DNA of 10,462 nt. It comes from UBA2588 sp964343075. GTDB taxonomy: Bacteria > Chloroflexota > Dehalococcoidia > Lucifugimonadales > UBA3495. The stretch covers positions 1-10,462 of the forward strand of contig CAYFGT010000028.1 in NCBI GenBank assembly GCA_964343075.1, given 5' to 3'. Shown piece by piece: positions 1 through 5,734 of the stretch; position 1 is the first letter of the stretch; the number at the start of each line of letters is the position of its first letter. A program made the translations under genes and the position numbers. The notes below the pieces were generated by a model, which made no database searches, was not told the origin of the DNA, and saw only the letters and a program-made list of their open reading frames with translations.

Positions 1-130
1 GAACTTCAAACTTTTTACTTTTTAAATTGTTCTCAGTATAAATTGCTTACAATCTCTCGATTGTTATTTTTTTGTTAGGACAAAAAATAATTTGCTTATT
101 CAATTGTTAAAGTACTAAGCCGGACAAAAC

Positions 131-161
131 TTCCCGGACTCCCCATTGTGAAGTCCGGGAA
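131..161 (-). terminator. Strong hairpin, candidate terminator of the crotonase gene
   Basis: Bases 131-140 (TTCCCGGACT) and 152-161 (AGTCCGGGAA) form a perfect 10-bp GC-rich stem with an 11-base loop. Read on the minus strand the stem is followed by a short T tract (GTTTTG). On the plus strand no T tract follows, so the minus orientation is favoured. It lies about 135 bases past the crotonase stop, which is far for a dedicated terminator, and the T tract is weak. The rest of 1-296 shows no supportable gene. A 6-bp AT-rich hairpin (49-64) followed by seven Ts (67-73) could be a weak plus-strand terminator for a gene left of the window. Confidence 0.42.
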
Positions 162-296
162 ACATATGATTTCGCACACATTCGTTTGTTCGACCGTTAG
201 GCAGAATATTATATGAGAGGGTTTACTAACCGTCAAGATGTCTTTAAAGATAAATTTTATGACGTCCAAAACCTAATTATTTGTATTTGAAACACC

Positions 297-1151
297 TCAC
301 TTTCCTATGAAATTGGGTGCCCTTTTATCTATAAAAGCCTGTACAGATTCTTTATGGTCTTGTGTGGTTCTCATGTGTTCTTGAGCAACATGAGCCAATT
401 CCATACTTTCTCCCAAGTCCATATTCATGCTTTTATGCACTAAGTATTTAATCATTGCATGTGACTGAGTAGGACCAGATGCCAATTTAGTAGCCAATCC
501 CATCGCTGCATCCAGAAGTTCATCATCTTCCACAACCTGACTCACCAATCCCATCCTGTAAGCTTCTTCTCCGCTCACCCGATCACCAGTGTATTGCAGC
601 ATTAATGTATTGGATAAACCAATCAATCGAGGCAATTGCCAACAACTACCATCAGCTGGGATCAATCCTCTTAGCACAAATGCTTCAGAAAATTGTGCTT
701 TCTTTGCTGCGATCCTTATATCACATCCTAGTGACAACCCCATTCCAACACCCATAGCATGCCCATTCACAGCCGCTATAGACGGCTTCTGTAATTCATG
801 TAATCGCAAAACCACTTTGGGAGCAGCATATGGTGACCGTAATTCTCTTTTCGCGAGTACTTTCTCCATTTTGCCCCATGGTAAGTCCTCTTGTTCTCCT
901 TCTTCCGCTTCTTTTTGTTCTCTATCCTCAATTCTTTGTCTAAAACCTTTCACATTAGCCCCCGAACAAAAAGATGGATCTGTCCCCGTGAGCAGTAATA
1001 CTCTACATTCATTATCCCGCTCAAATTCATCCAAAGTATCAATTATTTCTTTGGCCATTTCTGGACCTAGCGCATTCCTCGTTGCTGGGTCATGCATCGT
1101 GATTTTCAATACTCCATCGATCAATTCAGTCTTAATAAATTCATTAGCCAT
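297..1151 (-). CDS. Enoyl-CoA hydratase/isomerase (crotonase) family protein, atypical active site
   Basis: The 284-residue product is a crotonase-fold protein, a family acting on acyl-CoA thioesters in the cytoplasm. Visible family marks are the first oxyanion-hole region CSGANVKGF (62-70), the second GHAMGVGMG (130-138), and the helix GLIPADGSCWQLPRLIG (162-178). The length is normal and the C-terminus ends in the usual KRAPNF form. The start is supported by GTAGGAG (1164-1158, minus) ahead of ATG 1151. The stop is TGA, which shows that TGA can terminate in this genome. By alignment from memory to rat mitochondrial enoyl-CoA hydratase, both catalytic glutamates (E144 and E164) are replaced, by Gly138 and Phe158. 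A canonical hydratase reaction is therefore doubtful. It probably belongs to a crotonase subfamily with another chemistry (isomerase, hydrolase or lyase). It stands alone and is divergent from the MOSC gene. Family assignment is secure; the reaction is not. Confidence 0.9.
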   Translation of the reverse strand: MANEFIKTELIDGVLKITMHDPATRNALGPEMAKEIIDTLDEFERDNECRVLLLTGTDPSFCSGANVKGFRQRIEDREQKEAEEGEQEDLPWGKMEKVLAKRELRSPYAAPKVVLRLHELQKPSIAAVNGHAMGVGMGLSLGCDIRIAAKKAQFSEAFVLRGLIPADGSCWQLPRLIGLSNTLMLQYTGDRVSGEEAYRMGLVSQVVEDDELLDAAMGLATKLASGPTQSHAMIKYLVHKSMNMDLGESMELAHVAQEHMRTTQDHKESVQAFIDKRAPNFIGK

Positions 1152-1199
1152 AATTTACTCCTACAAACCAGATTGGTATTCCAAATGTTTTCGTTAACA

Positions 1200-1228
1200 A
1201 CTATAATCGTTACAGTCAGACCAGTAAA
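1200..1228 (-). promoter_or_regulatory. Candidate sigma70-type promoter of the crotonase gene
   Basis: On the minus strand, TTTACT (1228-1223) and TATAGT (1205-1200) are separated by 17 bases. They match the -35 and -10 consensus at 4/6 and 5/6. Transcription would start near 1193, giving a leader of about 40 bases that keeps the GTAGGAG ribosome site. The same bases carry a perfect TATAAT on the plus strand (1202-1207), which could be the -10 of the divergent MOSC gene, but no good plus-strand -35 is seen at the right distance. Confidence 0.4.
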
Positions 1229-1278
1229 CCTTGATATACGATAAACTTGTTACACCATAATATAAAGGAGTACATGCT

Positions 1279-1707
1279 ATGAATGAAGGAACGATTATTA
1301 ATATCCACATCGCTGAGATCAAAGGAGAAGATTCGGTCCCTGTACAATCTGCTTCAGCTATAACCGGAGAAGGATTAGAGAATGACAGAAGCCGTAATCC
1401 AGCCAACCTTCGCCAAGTTTTGGTTATGGACAAAGAAACGCTCGATGAATTCAATTTGACCCCGGGTCAAATCAAGGAAAATATTACAACCACTGGATTG
1501 GATCTCTCACAGGTTAAACCTGGAGATGTATTTTTCTTGGGTAATGAGGTAACTTTAGAAGCGACAGGATTATGTGACCCTTGCCACAAGATGGACGCGA
1601 TTGAGGATGGACTACAAGAAGCCCTAGATGGTAAGAGAGGAATTTTATCCATAGTATTAAACGGCGGAACATTCAATGTCGGTGACTCTATAAGGGTAGA
1701 ACCATAA
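1279..1707 (+). CDS. MOSC-domain protein
   Basis: The 142-residue protein is a single stand-alone MOSC domain (molybdenum cofactor sulfurase C-terminal domain), a beta-barrel family that binds sulfur or molybdenum cofactor. Family signatures visible are LRQVLVMDKETLDEF (44-58), a PGQIKENITTTGLDL stretch (62-76) matching the usual pG.fgENltt.Gldl, EATGLCDPCHKM (94-105), and a C-terminal NGGTFNVGDSI (128-138). Cys102, after Pro101, is the conserved cysteine of the family; Cys99 is an additional one, making a CxxC. The length fits small YiiM-like or MoaC-associated MOSC proteins. The start has a clear Shine-Dalgarno, AAAGGAG at 1264-1270, eight bases before ATG. It is followed after 12 bases by the Lon-domain gene and probably shares its transcript. 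No other molybdenum gene is visible, so its partner is unknown. Confidence 0.87.
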   Translation: MNEGTIINIHIAEIKGEDSVPVQSASAITGEGLENDRSRNPANLRQVLVMDKETLDEFNLTPGQIKENITTTGLDLSQVKPGDVFFLGNEVTLEATGLCDPCHKMDAIEDGLQEALDGKRGILSIVLNGGTFNVGDSIRVEP

Positions 1708-1719
1708 TCAGCGAGTAAA

Positions 1720-2388
1720 ATGCTATCACGCAACCCAATCATTACTATTCCTATCTTCCCGTTGAATTTGGTGTTGTTTCCAAATTCTGATCTACCCCTT
1801 CATATATTTGAAGACCGCTATAAACAAATGGTGCACTTCTGTGTACAAAACAAACAACCCGTAGGGATAGCGCTATTAAAAGAAGGCAAAGAAGTAGGAG
1901 AATATGCAACTCCATATAATGTGGGAACATTAGGATATATTACGAGTACTAATCAAAACCCTGACGGTACTATTGAAATCGTCGTCACAGGAAAATCGAA
2001 GTTCAGAATCTCTGAGCTCTTATATGACAAACCCTACCTCAGCGCAACAGTAGAAACGATTGAACCTTCATTCGACAACTTAGACCGGTCTGCGCTAGAA
2101 CCTGTTAAAACTTCAATTCAACTTCTTAATAAACTGATCGACCAATCATATGGAGGTTGGGCTAGGTCTTATTTTGTTGAAAACGATCCACAATCATTGA
2201 TATACCAAGGAATCGACTTAGTTTTGCAGAATCTATCTGTTCCCAACACAGTGAAACAAAATTTACTCGAAGGTGAGACTTTCGAGCGACAATCTAAACT
2301 TTTACTTACAATAATCGACGAATCAGTAAAGTTATTCCAAGCTGAAGCAGATAAGAACCAACCTTATTCGGGATTCAGCAAAAATTAA
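1720..2388 (+). CDS. Lon protease N-terminal (substrate-binding) domain protein
   Basis: The 222-residue protein is a free-standing LON N-terminal domain without the AAA+ ATPase and peptidase parts of Lon. The start of the domain is unmistakable: IPIFPLNLVLFPNSDLPLHI (10-29) followed by FEDRYKQMV (30-38). The stretch GTLGYITSTNQNPDGTIEIV (66-85) and the G-K-S-KFRI strand continue the usual fold. The C-terminal third is helical, as in Lon N-domains. No signal peptide or membrane segment is seen, so it should be cytoplasmic. The domain begins within ten residues of ATG 1720, and the next methionine (Met36) would cut it off, so this start is kept despite only a weak ribosome site (GCGAG, 1711-1715). 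Such proteins are common and their function is poorly known; protein quality control or substrate capture is inferred from the domain only. Its TAA stop overlaps the stop of the convergent minus-strand gene. Confidence 0.9.
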   Translation: MLSRNPIITIPIFPLNLVLFPNSDLPLHIFEDRYKQMVHFCVQNKQPVGIALLKEGKEVGEYATPYNVGTLGYITSTNQNPDGTIEIVVTGKSKFRISELLYDKPYLSATVETIEPSFDNLDRSALEPVKTSIQLLNKLIDQSYGGWARSYFVENDPQSLIYQGIDLVLQNLSVPNTVKQNLLEGETFERQSKLLLTIIDESVKLFQAEADKNQPYSGFSKN

Positions 2389-3305
2389 CTATAGAGCCTG
2401 AGTACTGAATCTCCAGGAATTAAGCCCGATACTAGTTCTGGATGTATTATCTCCAATAATATTTCCAATCCATTCACCAGTCGAGGGCCTGATCGACTTG
2501 TGTAGCTACCCGCATCAATCACGTATACTTCTTGATTCTGGACAGCTTTAAGTCCATCCCAACCTTCCCGTTGGCGTAAACTATCTATATCCTTCAATGC
2601 TCTCGTGACCCCAAACCCACATGGCATAAGAATTATTTTGTCTGGATTCGATTCAATTACTTTTTCCCATTCTACGACAAATGATCCGGTCGTCTTGTCA
2701 CCAAATAAATCTATCCCTCCAGCGATTTCAACCATTTCAGGAATCCAATGACCTGCGCACATCACAGGGTCCACCCATTCTATACAAAACACGCTAGGCT
2801 TGGACATTGCAACAGAAGATATATTCTTTACATGATTGATACGATGTTCCATCTCTTCAATGACCGACTTCGCTTTAGATTGAGTACCCGTAATCTCTCC
2901 AATTCGATCGATATCATCCAAAACATCATTCAGCAATTGGGGATCTAATGACACAATTGTTGGAGTTTGTTCTAACTCTTCGCAAGCCTCAGCAACCTGC
3001 TGAGAAGATATTGCTCATACCTCACAAACTTGCTGAGTGAATATCACTTCTGGTTGCGCTGTTGCCAGAACGCTTTCATCGATCTGGTAAATCCCTAGTC
3101 CTTGTTTTAATCGTTCGGAAATTACCGCGTTTATCTCTTCACTAGTTGGGTCATCAAATTCGTCGAAAACGCTTTTAACAACATTGGGTTTCTTTAAAGC
3201 TTCCTGTGGATAATCGCATTCATGAGTGACACCCAGTAGGTTCTCTTGTTGTTCTAAAAGATAAATAATCTCCGTAGCACTTGGAATAAATGAACACAAC
3301 CGCAT
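2385..3305 (-). CDS. BtuF-like cobalamin-binding family protein with in-frame TGA (candidate selenoprotein)
   Basis: Read through one TGA, this is a 306-residue protein of the BtuF/periplasmic-binding-like cobalamin-binding family (COG0614 type). The N-lobe opens with MRLCSFIPSATEIIYLL (1-17), then GVTHECDYP (25-33). The C-lobe has VMCAGHWIPEMVEIAGG (181-197), matching the family's GHW.PE...AGG motif. TGA lies at 3017-3015 as codon 97, between CEV (94-96) and AIS (98-100). From memory, close relatives read CEVCAVS here, so TGA replaces a conserved cysteine. The 20 codons between TGA and the next possible start (GTG 2954) are open and family-like, and that GTG lacks a Shine-Dalgarno, so re-initiation is unlikely. 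A SECIS-like hairpin follows the TGA. ATG 3305 fits the domain start and lies one base after the stop of the CADD-like gene; an upstream in-frame ATG at 3344 only adds non-family residues. No signal peptide is seen, so the protein is probably not a classical periplasmic receptor. The alternative is a pseudogene from a Cys-to-stop change. Confidence 0.82.
2977..3008 (-). promoter_or_regulatory. SECIS-like stem-loop just after the in-frame TGA
   Basis: On the minus strand, six bases after TGA (3017-3015), TCTT (3008-3005) pairs with AAGA (2980-2977). Inside this, CTCAGCA (3004-2998) pairs perfectly with TGCTGAG (2994-2988) around a three-base loop, GGT (2997-2995). Seven unpaired bases (2987-2981) bulge on the 3' side. 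The loop starts 17 bases after the TGA. In E. coli fdhF, as I recall it, the GGUC loop starts 18 bases after UGA and is flanked by GCA and UGC, much as here. Bacterial SECIS elements lie in the coding region immediately 3' of UGA, usually with G early in the apical loop, so position, size and loop all fit. It may still be a chance hairpin. Function depends on SelB in the genome. Confidence 0.6.
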
Positions 3306-3306
3306 A

Positions 3307-3987
3307 CTAATCAGCTGCTGCAGCCAATTGGTGTCTCGCTTCATCTACGCCATCTAAAAATGCCCACATAGCATCAAGAGCTTGATTTACACTGATCAAC
3401 ACACTCTCTGCATCTGCTTCTTGCAAGGTGGCCTGTATAGATTCTGCCTCTGCTTCGTGATGAGCTATTTTTTCGGTACTATGAACTTTGAAAAATGTTA
3501 AAGCATCTTCTGGCAAATCAAAGAATTTCCTTAATCCAACGATTTTTTCCGTTGCGACTCTAGGGACTTGGTATTCCCATGCATACATAATAGACATACC
3601 ATGCTGATAACTCTGTTGTTCACAAATATCCGTATATGTATCAACAAGATACTGCGTAGTAGGCAATAATTCAGCTTGCTTGACTTCTTCTTTGTTCAAT
3701 CCAAGACCTTCGCAAAATTGCAACCACTGAGAAGCATGATTGTCTTCCCCAAATTCTTCGTCCCATAGGTTAACTAAAATAGTCTGCCTGACAGACGGTT
3801 CATCACATTTAGCATGAATTGTGCTTAAACGTTGGGGGAAAGCTGACTCAAAAAAGTAATATTGCTCTGCATAAAGCTTAAGGTCTTCTTGATTTAACTC
3901 ACCTTTCTGCCATGCTTGGTAGAAGGGATGTTTCAAGATGGATTTCGCATCTATTGCTGTTTGTAAAGTGTTAATTATTTCATTCAT
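3307..3987 (-). CDS. CADD-like (TenA/PqqC-fold) protein, candidate self-sacrificing pABA synthase
   Basis: The 226-residue all-helical protein belongs to the TenA/PqqC-like dimetal fold and looks closest to the CADD family. Chlamydia CADD makes p-aminobenzoate for folate from its own tyrosine, using a dimetal centre. Using CADD numbering from memory, a constant shift of -4 places Tyr27 on Tyr23 (in HPFYQAW), Tyr43 on Tyr39, metal ligands Glu81 and His88 on Glu77 and His84 (in DEEFGEDNH), Glu142 on Glu138 and Lys152 on Lys148. The last ligand block (H174, D178, H181) is represented by HSTEKIAHH (169-177), with histidines but no Asp in place; Glu172 or Glu178 may substitute. The start at ATG 3987 has AAAGGA (4000-3995, minus) about eight bases ahead. 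The stop TAG is one base before the start of the BtuF-like gene, so the two are probably cotranscribed. The fold and family are well supported; pABA synthesis is inferred. Confidence 0.82.
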   Translation of the reverse strand: MNEIINTLQTAIDAKSILKHPFYQAWQKGELNQEDLKLYAEQYYFFESAFPQRLSTIHAKCDEPSVRQTILVNLWDEEFGEDNHASQWLQFCEGLGLNKEEVKQAELLPTTQYLVDTYTDICEQQSYQHGMSIMYAWEYQVPRVATEKIVGLRKFFDLPEDALTFFKVHSTEKIAHHEAEAESIQATLQEADAESVLISVNQALDAMWAFLDGVDEARHQLAAAAD

Positions 3988-4061
3988 TGTAAATTCCTTT
4001 CAAATCATTTTTTTTTGTAACTCGTTTCTACACAAATTCAAGCTTCACTCTGTCTCAAGAA

Positions 4062-4067
4062 ATTATA
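4062..4067 (-). promoter_or_regulatory. Possible -10 box of the CADD-like/BtuF-like operon
   Basis: A perfect TATAAT is present on the minus strand at 4067-4062. A start near 4055 would leave a leader of about 70 bases before the AAAGGA ribosome site and ATG 3987. The hexamer 17 bases upstream (TAGTAA, 4090-4085) is a poor -35, so the assignment is weak. Confidence 0.25.
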
Positions 4068-4111
4068 TACATAATCCGCATCTCTTACTAGGCTTAGCCA
4101 TCAGAAACAAC

Positions 4112-4138
4112 CAATACTTTTCTTAATAATAAGTATTG
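4112..4138. repeat. 8-bp inverted repeat upstream of the PIN-TRAM operon
   Basis: CAATACTT (4112-4119) and AAGTATTG (4131-4138) are perfect inverted copies separated by 11 AT-rich bases. The right arm touches the left arm of the larger palindrome at 4136-4186. It lies just upstream of the -35 box of the operon promoter, so it could be an upstream regulator site. The sequence is AT-rich and chance is possible. Confidence 0.35.
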
Positions 4139-4186
4139 TTTGACCGAATAATCCCTAATATATAAAATAGGGATTAGGTCAAACAA
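4136..4186. repeat. Nested inverted repeat enclosing the PIN-TRAM operon promoter
   Basis: The outer arms TTGTTTGACC (4136-4145) and GGTCAAACAA (4177-4186) are a perfect 10-bp inverted repeat. The inner arms AATCCCTA (4150-4157) and TAGGGATT (4168-4175) are a perfect 8-bp repeat. The internal loop is four bases against one, and the central loop is ten AT bases. The right outer arm ends two bases before ATG 4189. The left arm contains the -35 box, and the inner right arm contains the end of the -10 box and the likely transcription start. This is the layout of an operator that blocks RNA polymerase. No transcript could include the whole hairpin from this promoter, so a DNA-level role is more likely than an RNA one. 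Confidence 0.65.
4140..4168 (+). promoter_or_regulatory. Sigma70-type promoter of the PIN-TRAM/ispD/ispF/cysS operon
   Basis: TTGACC (4140-4145, 5/6) and TAAAAT (4163-4168, 5/6) are separated by the ideal 17 bases. Transcription would start near 4175, only about 14 bases before ATG 4189. The message would thus be nearly leaderless, with only AGG (4176-4178) as a weak ribosome site. Both boxes lie inside the nested palindrome at 4136-4186. Confidence 0.6.
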
Positions 4187-4188
4187 AC

Positions 4189-5043
4189 ATGAATTCAAAT
4201 AACAACATATCAGGTTTCACGTTAGCCGCTGGCATATTAGGGTTAATCGCAGGATTAGTTATAGCAGCCTTGATATCTATTCCCATTTCCAATCTCCCAG
4301 GTTGGTTAGGAGGTACATTACCTTTTATAATCTACGGAGCATTAGGATTGATAGGATTATTACTGGGTATTAGCAAAGGAAAAAATATACGTACCTTCAT
4401 GCAATCCAGTCTCAATCCAAACCAAGCGTCTGGGAGAGGAAACTTTAGTTCTTCAGTTCTAGTGGACACCAGTGCCATCATAGATGGCCGAATATCTGAC
4501 ATCGTTGCGACAGGATTTATAGATCGAGAATTGCTAATACCTAGATTTGTTCTGGACGAGTTAAGACATATTTCTGATTCCCCTGATGCCATACGACGCA
4601 ATAAAGGGAGAAGAGGCCTAGATGTATTATCTGACTTACAAAATAGTAACAAAATCAGAATGCAAATCTTAGACGTAGGCGTCAATTATACGAATGAAGT
4701 CGACGCAGAGTTAATACAATTAGCTAAAAACATGAATGCCTGCATATTTACAACAGATTACAATCTAAACAGAGTTGCCGAATTACAAGGCATAGCAGTT
4801 CTGAATGTAAACGAATTAGCAAACGCTGTTAAATCAATTGTCATCCCTGGAGAAGAAATAAATGTTAACATCGTCCAAGAAGGCAAAGAAATTGGGCAAG
4901 GTGTAGCTTATCTTGATGACGGTACAATGGTCGTAGTTGAAGGCGGGCGCAGATTCATAAACTCTAGTCATGATGTGACGGTAACTCGTGTTCTTCAAAC
5001 TGCTGCTGGCCGGATTATTTTCGCTCAAACCCGAAGTGCTTAA
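4189..5043 (+). CDS. Membrane-anchored PIN-TRAM domain protein (YacL-like)
   Basis: The 284-residue protein has two hydrophobic helices (about 9-32 and 44-61), a PIN domain (about 89-215) and a C-terminal TRAM domain (about 221-284). The PIN acidic residues are visible: Asp93 in VLVDTSAIIDGRI, Glu124 in VLDELRHI, Asp172 in NEVDAEL and Asp190 in FTTDYNLN. PIN domains are metal-dependent RNases and TRAM domains bind RNA, so a membrane-attached RNA nuclease or binder is expected. The TRAM part shows the usual GKEIGQGVAYLDDGTMVVVE (232-251). Bacillus YacL has the same architecture, reduced here to two membrane helices, and also precedes ispD-ispF, so orthology is likely. The start at 4189 places the first helix right after a short polar N-terminus. 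It is the first gene of the operon; its TAA is directly followed by the ispD ATG. The cellular target is not established. Confidence 0.9.
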   Translation: MNSNNNISGFTLAAGILGLIAGLVIAALISIPISNLPGWLGGTLPFIIYGALGLIGLLLGISKGKNIRTFMQSSLNPNQASGRGNFSSSVLVDTSAIIDGRISDIVATGFIDRELLIPRFVLDELRHISDSPDAIRRNKGRRGLDVLSDLQNSNKIRMQILDVGVNYTNEVDAELIQLAKNMNACIFTTDYNLNRVAELQGIAVLNVNELANAVKSIVIPGEEINVNIVQEGKEIGQGVAYLDDGTMVVVEGGRRFINSSHDVTVTRVLQTAAGRIIFAQTRSA

Positions 5044-5733
5044 ATGCCCAACCAACAACCTGTTTTAGGTGTGATTGTCGTAGCTGCAGGAGCAAGCACC
5101 AGGATGGGAATCGACAAAATCTTCACAAAAATAGCAGGTTATCCGGTGATCTACCACACTCTTCAATGTTTTCAGACCCATCCCTTAGTAAAACATATTT
5201 GCGTAGTAGTAGAGTCCAGTAAAATCCCTATAATGGAGCAAATTGTTGCAGAAAATAACTTTTCTAAAGTAGAGCACATTTGTGCAGGCGGAAATACTCG
5301 GCAAGAATCGGTACAATCCGGATTGAAGGAATTATCTCCAACCCAATTCGTGGGCATACACGATGGAGCGAGACCTTGTATTAATCATGAAACCATTACA
5401 AATTGCATAACCCAAGCTCAAATTCATGGTAACGCCATCACTGCTATTCCAGTAACCGATACTATAAAAAAAATAGACAACACCAATCAGATCATGCACA
5501 CCATAGATAGGTCACAGTTATGGCAAGCTCAAACTCCTCAAATATTTACCTTGGAAACACTTCAACAATCGTATGATGTTGTTTCCAAGGAATTCACTGA
5601 TGATTCCTCCTTACTCGAATCACTAAATATTAAAATCCATGTATCAATGGGGGACCCAACCAATATTAAAATAACGACACCCGTAGACCTCATAATGGCT
5701 GAACAGATTATTAAACAATCAGAACAGGTATAA
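5044..5733 (+). CDS. ispD: 2-C-methyl-D-erythritol 4-phosphate cytidylyltransferase
   Basis: IspD (EC 2.7.7.60) joins CTP and 2-C-methyl-D-erythritol 4-phosphate to make CDP-ME in the cytoplasmic MEP pathway of isoprenoid synthesis. The 229 residues match the family length. Visible motifs are the nucleotide-binding loop VVAAGASTRMGIDK (12-25) with Arg20 and Lys25, the HDGARPCI motif, TDTIKKI, QTPQIF, and the C-terminal GDPTNIKITTPVDL. The catalytic Arg and Lys of the loop are present. The ATG directly abuts the TAA of the PIN-TRAM gene with no Shine-Dalgarno, so translation is probably coupled. The next gene, ispF, starts one base after the stop, the usual ispD-ispF pairing. Confidence 0.97.
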   Translation: MPNQQPVLGVIVVAAGASTRMGIDKIFTKIAGYPVIYHTLQCFQTHPLVKHICVVVESSKIPIMEQIVAENNFSKVEHICAGGNTRQESVQSGLKELSPTQFVGIHDGARPCINHETITNCITQAQIHGNAITAIPVTDTIKKIDNTNQIMHTIDRSQLWQAQTPQIFTLETLQQSYDVVSKEFTDDSSLLESLNIKIHVSMGDPTNIKITTPVDLIMAEQIIKQSEQV

Positions 5734-5734
5734 C

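Noticed and set aside
49..73. Hairpin ACAATC-TCTC-GATTGT followed by seven Ts as a terminator
   Set aside because: The stem is only six base pairs and AT-rich, and no upstream gene is visible to be terminated; kept only as a remark.
622..668. Aspartate of IPADGSCW as the nucleophile of a 4-chlorobenzoyl-CoA dehalogenase
   Set aside because: Aligned from the conserved Pro/Ala-Arg end, Asp167 is shifted by one from the dehalogenase Asp145, and the other dehalogenase residues are not evident.
589..1197. 202-codon plus-strand frame
   Set aside because: It lies opposite the well-supported crotonase gene; its translation is low-complexity, Ser/Cys-rich and unlike any family, so it is a shadow frame.
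3015..3017. TGA read as a sense codon throughout the genome (code 4 or 25)
   Set aside because: The crotonase gene ends with TGA exactly at the expected family C-terminus, so TGA still works as a stop here, and no other gene in the window has an internal TGA.
2385..3344. Two separate genes: an N-terminal fragment ending at TGA and a second gene starting at GTG 2954
   Set aside because: Both pieces are in the same frame with 20 open, family-like codons between them. Each alone is half of one domain pair, and GTG 2954 lacks a ribosome site. A recent nonsense mutation or sequencing error remains possible and is listed as the alternative.
3938..4126. 62-codon plus-strand frame between the divergent genes
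   Set aside because: It overlaps the start of the CADD-like gene on the other strand, has no ribosome site, and its translation looks like AT-rich noise.
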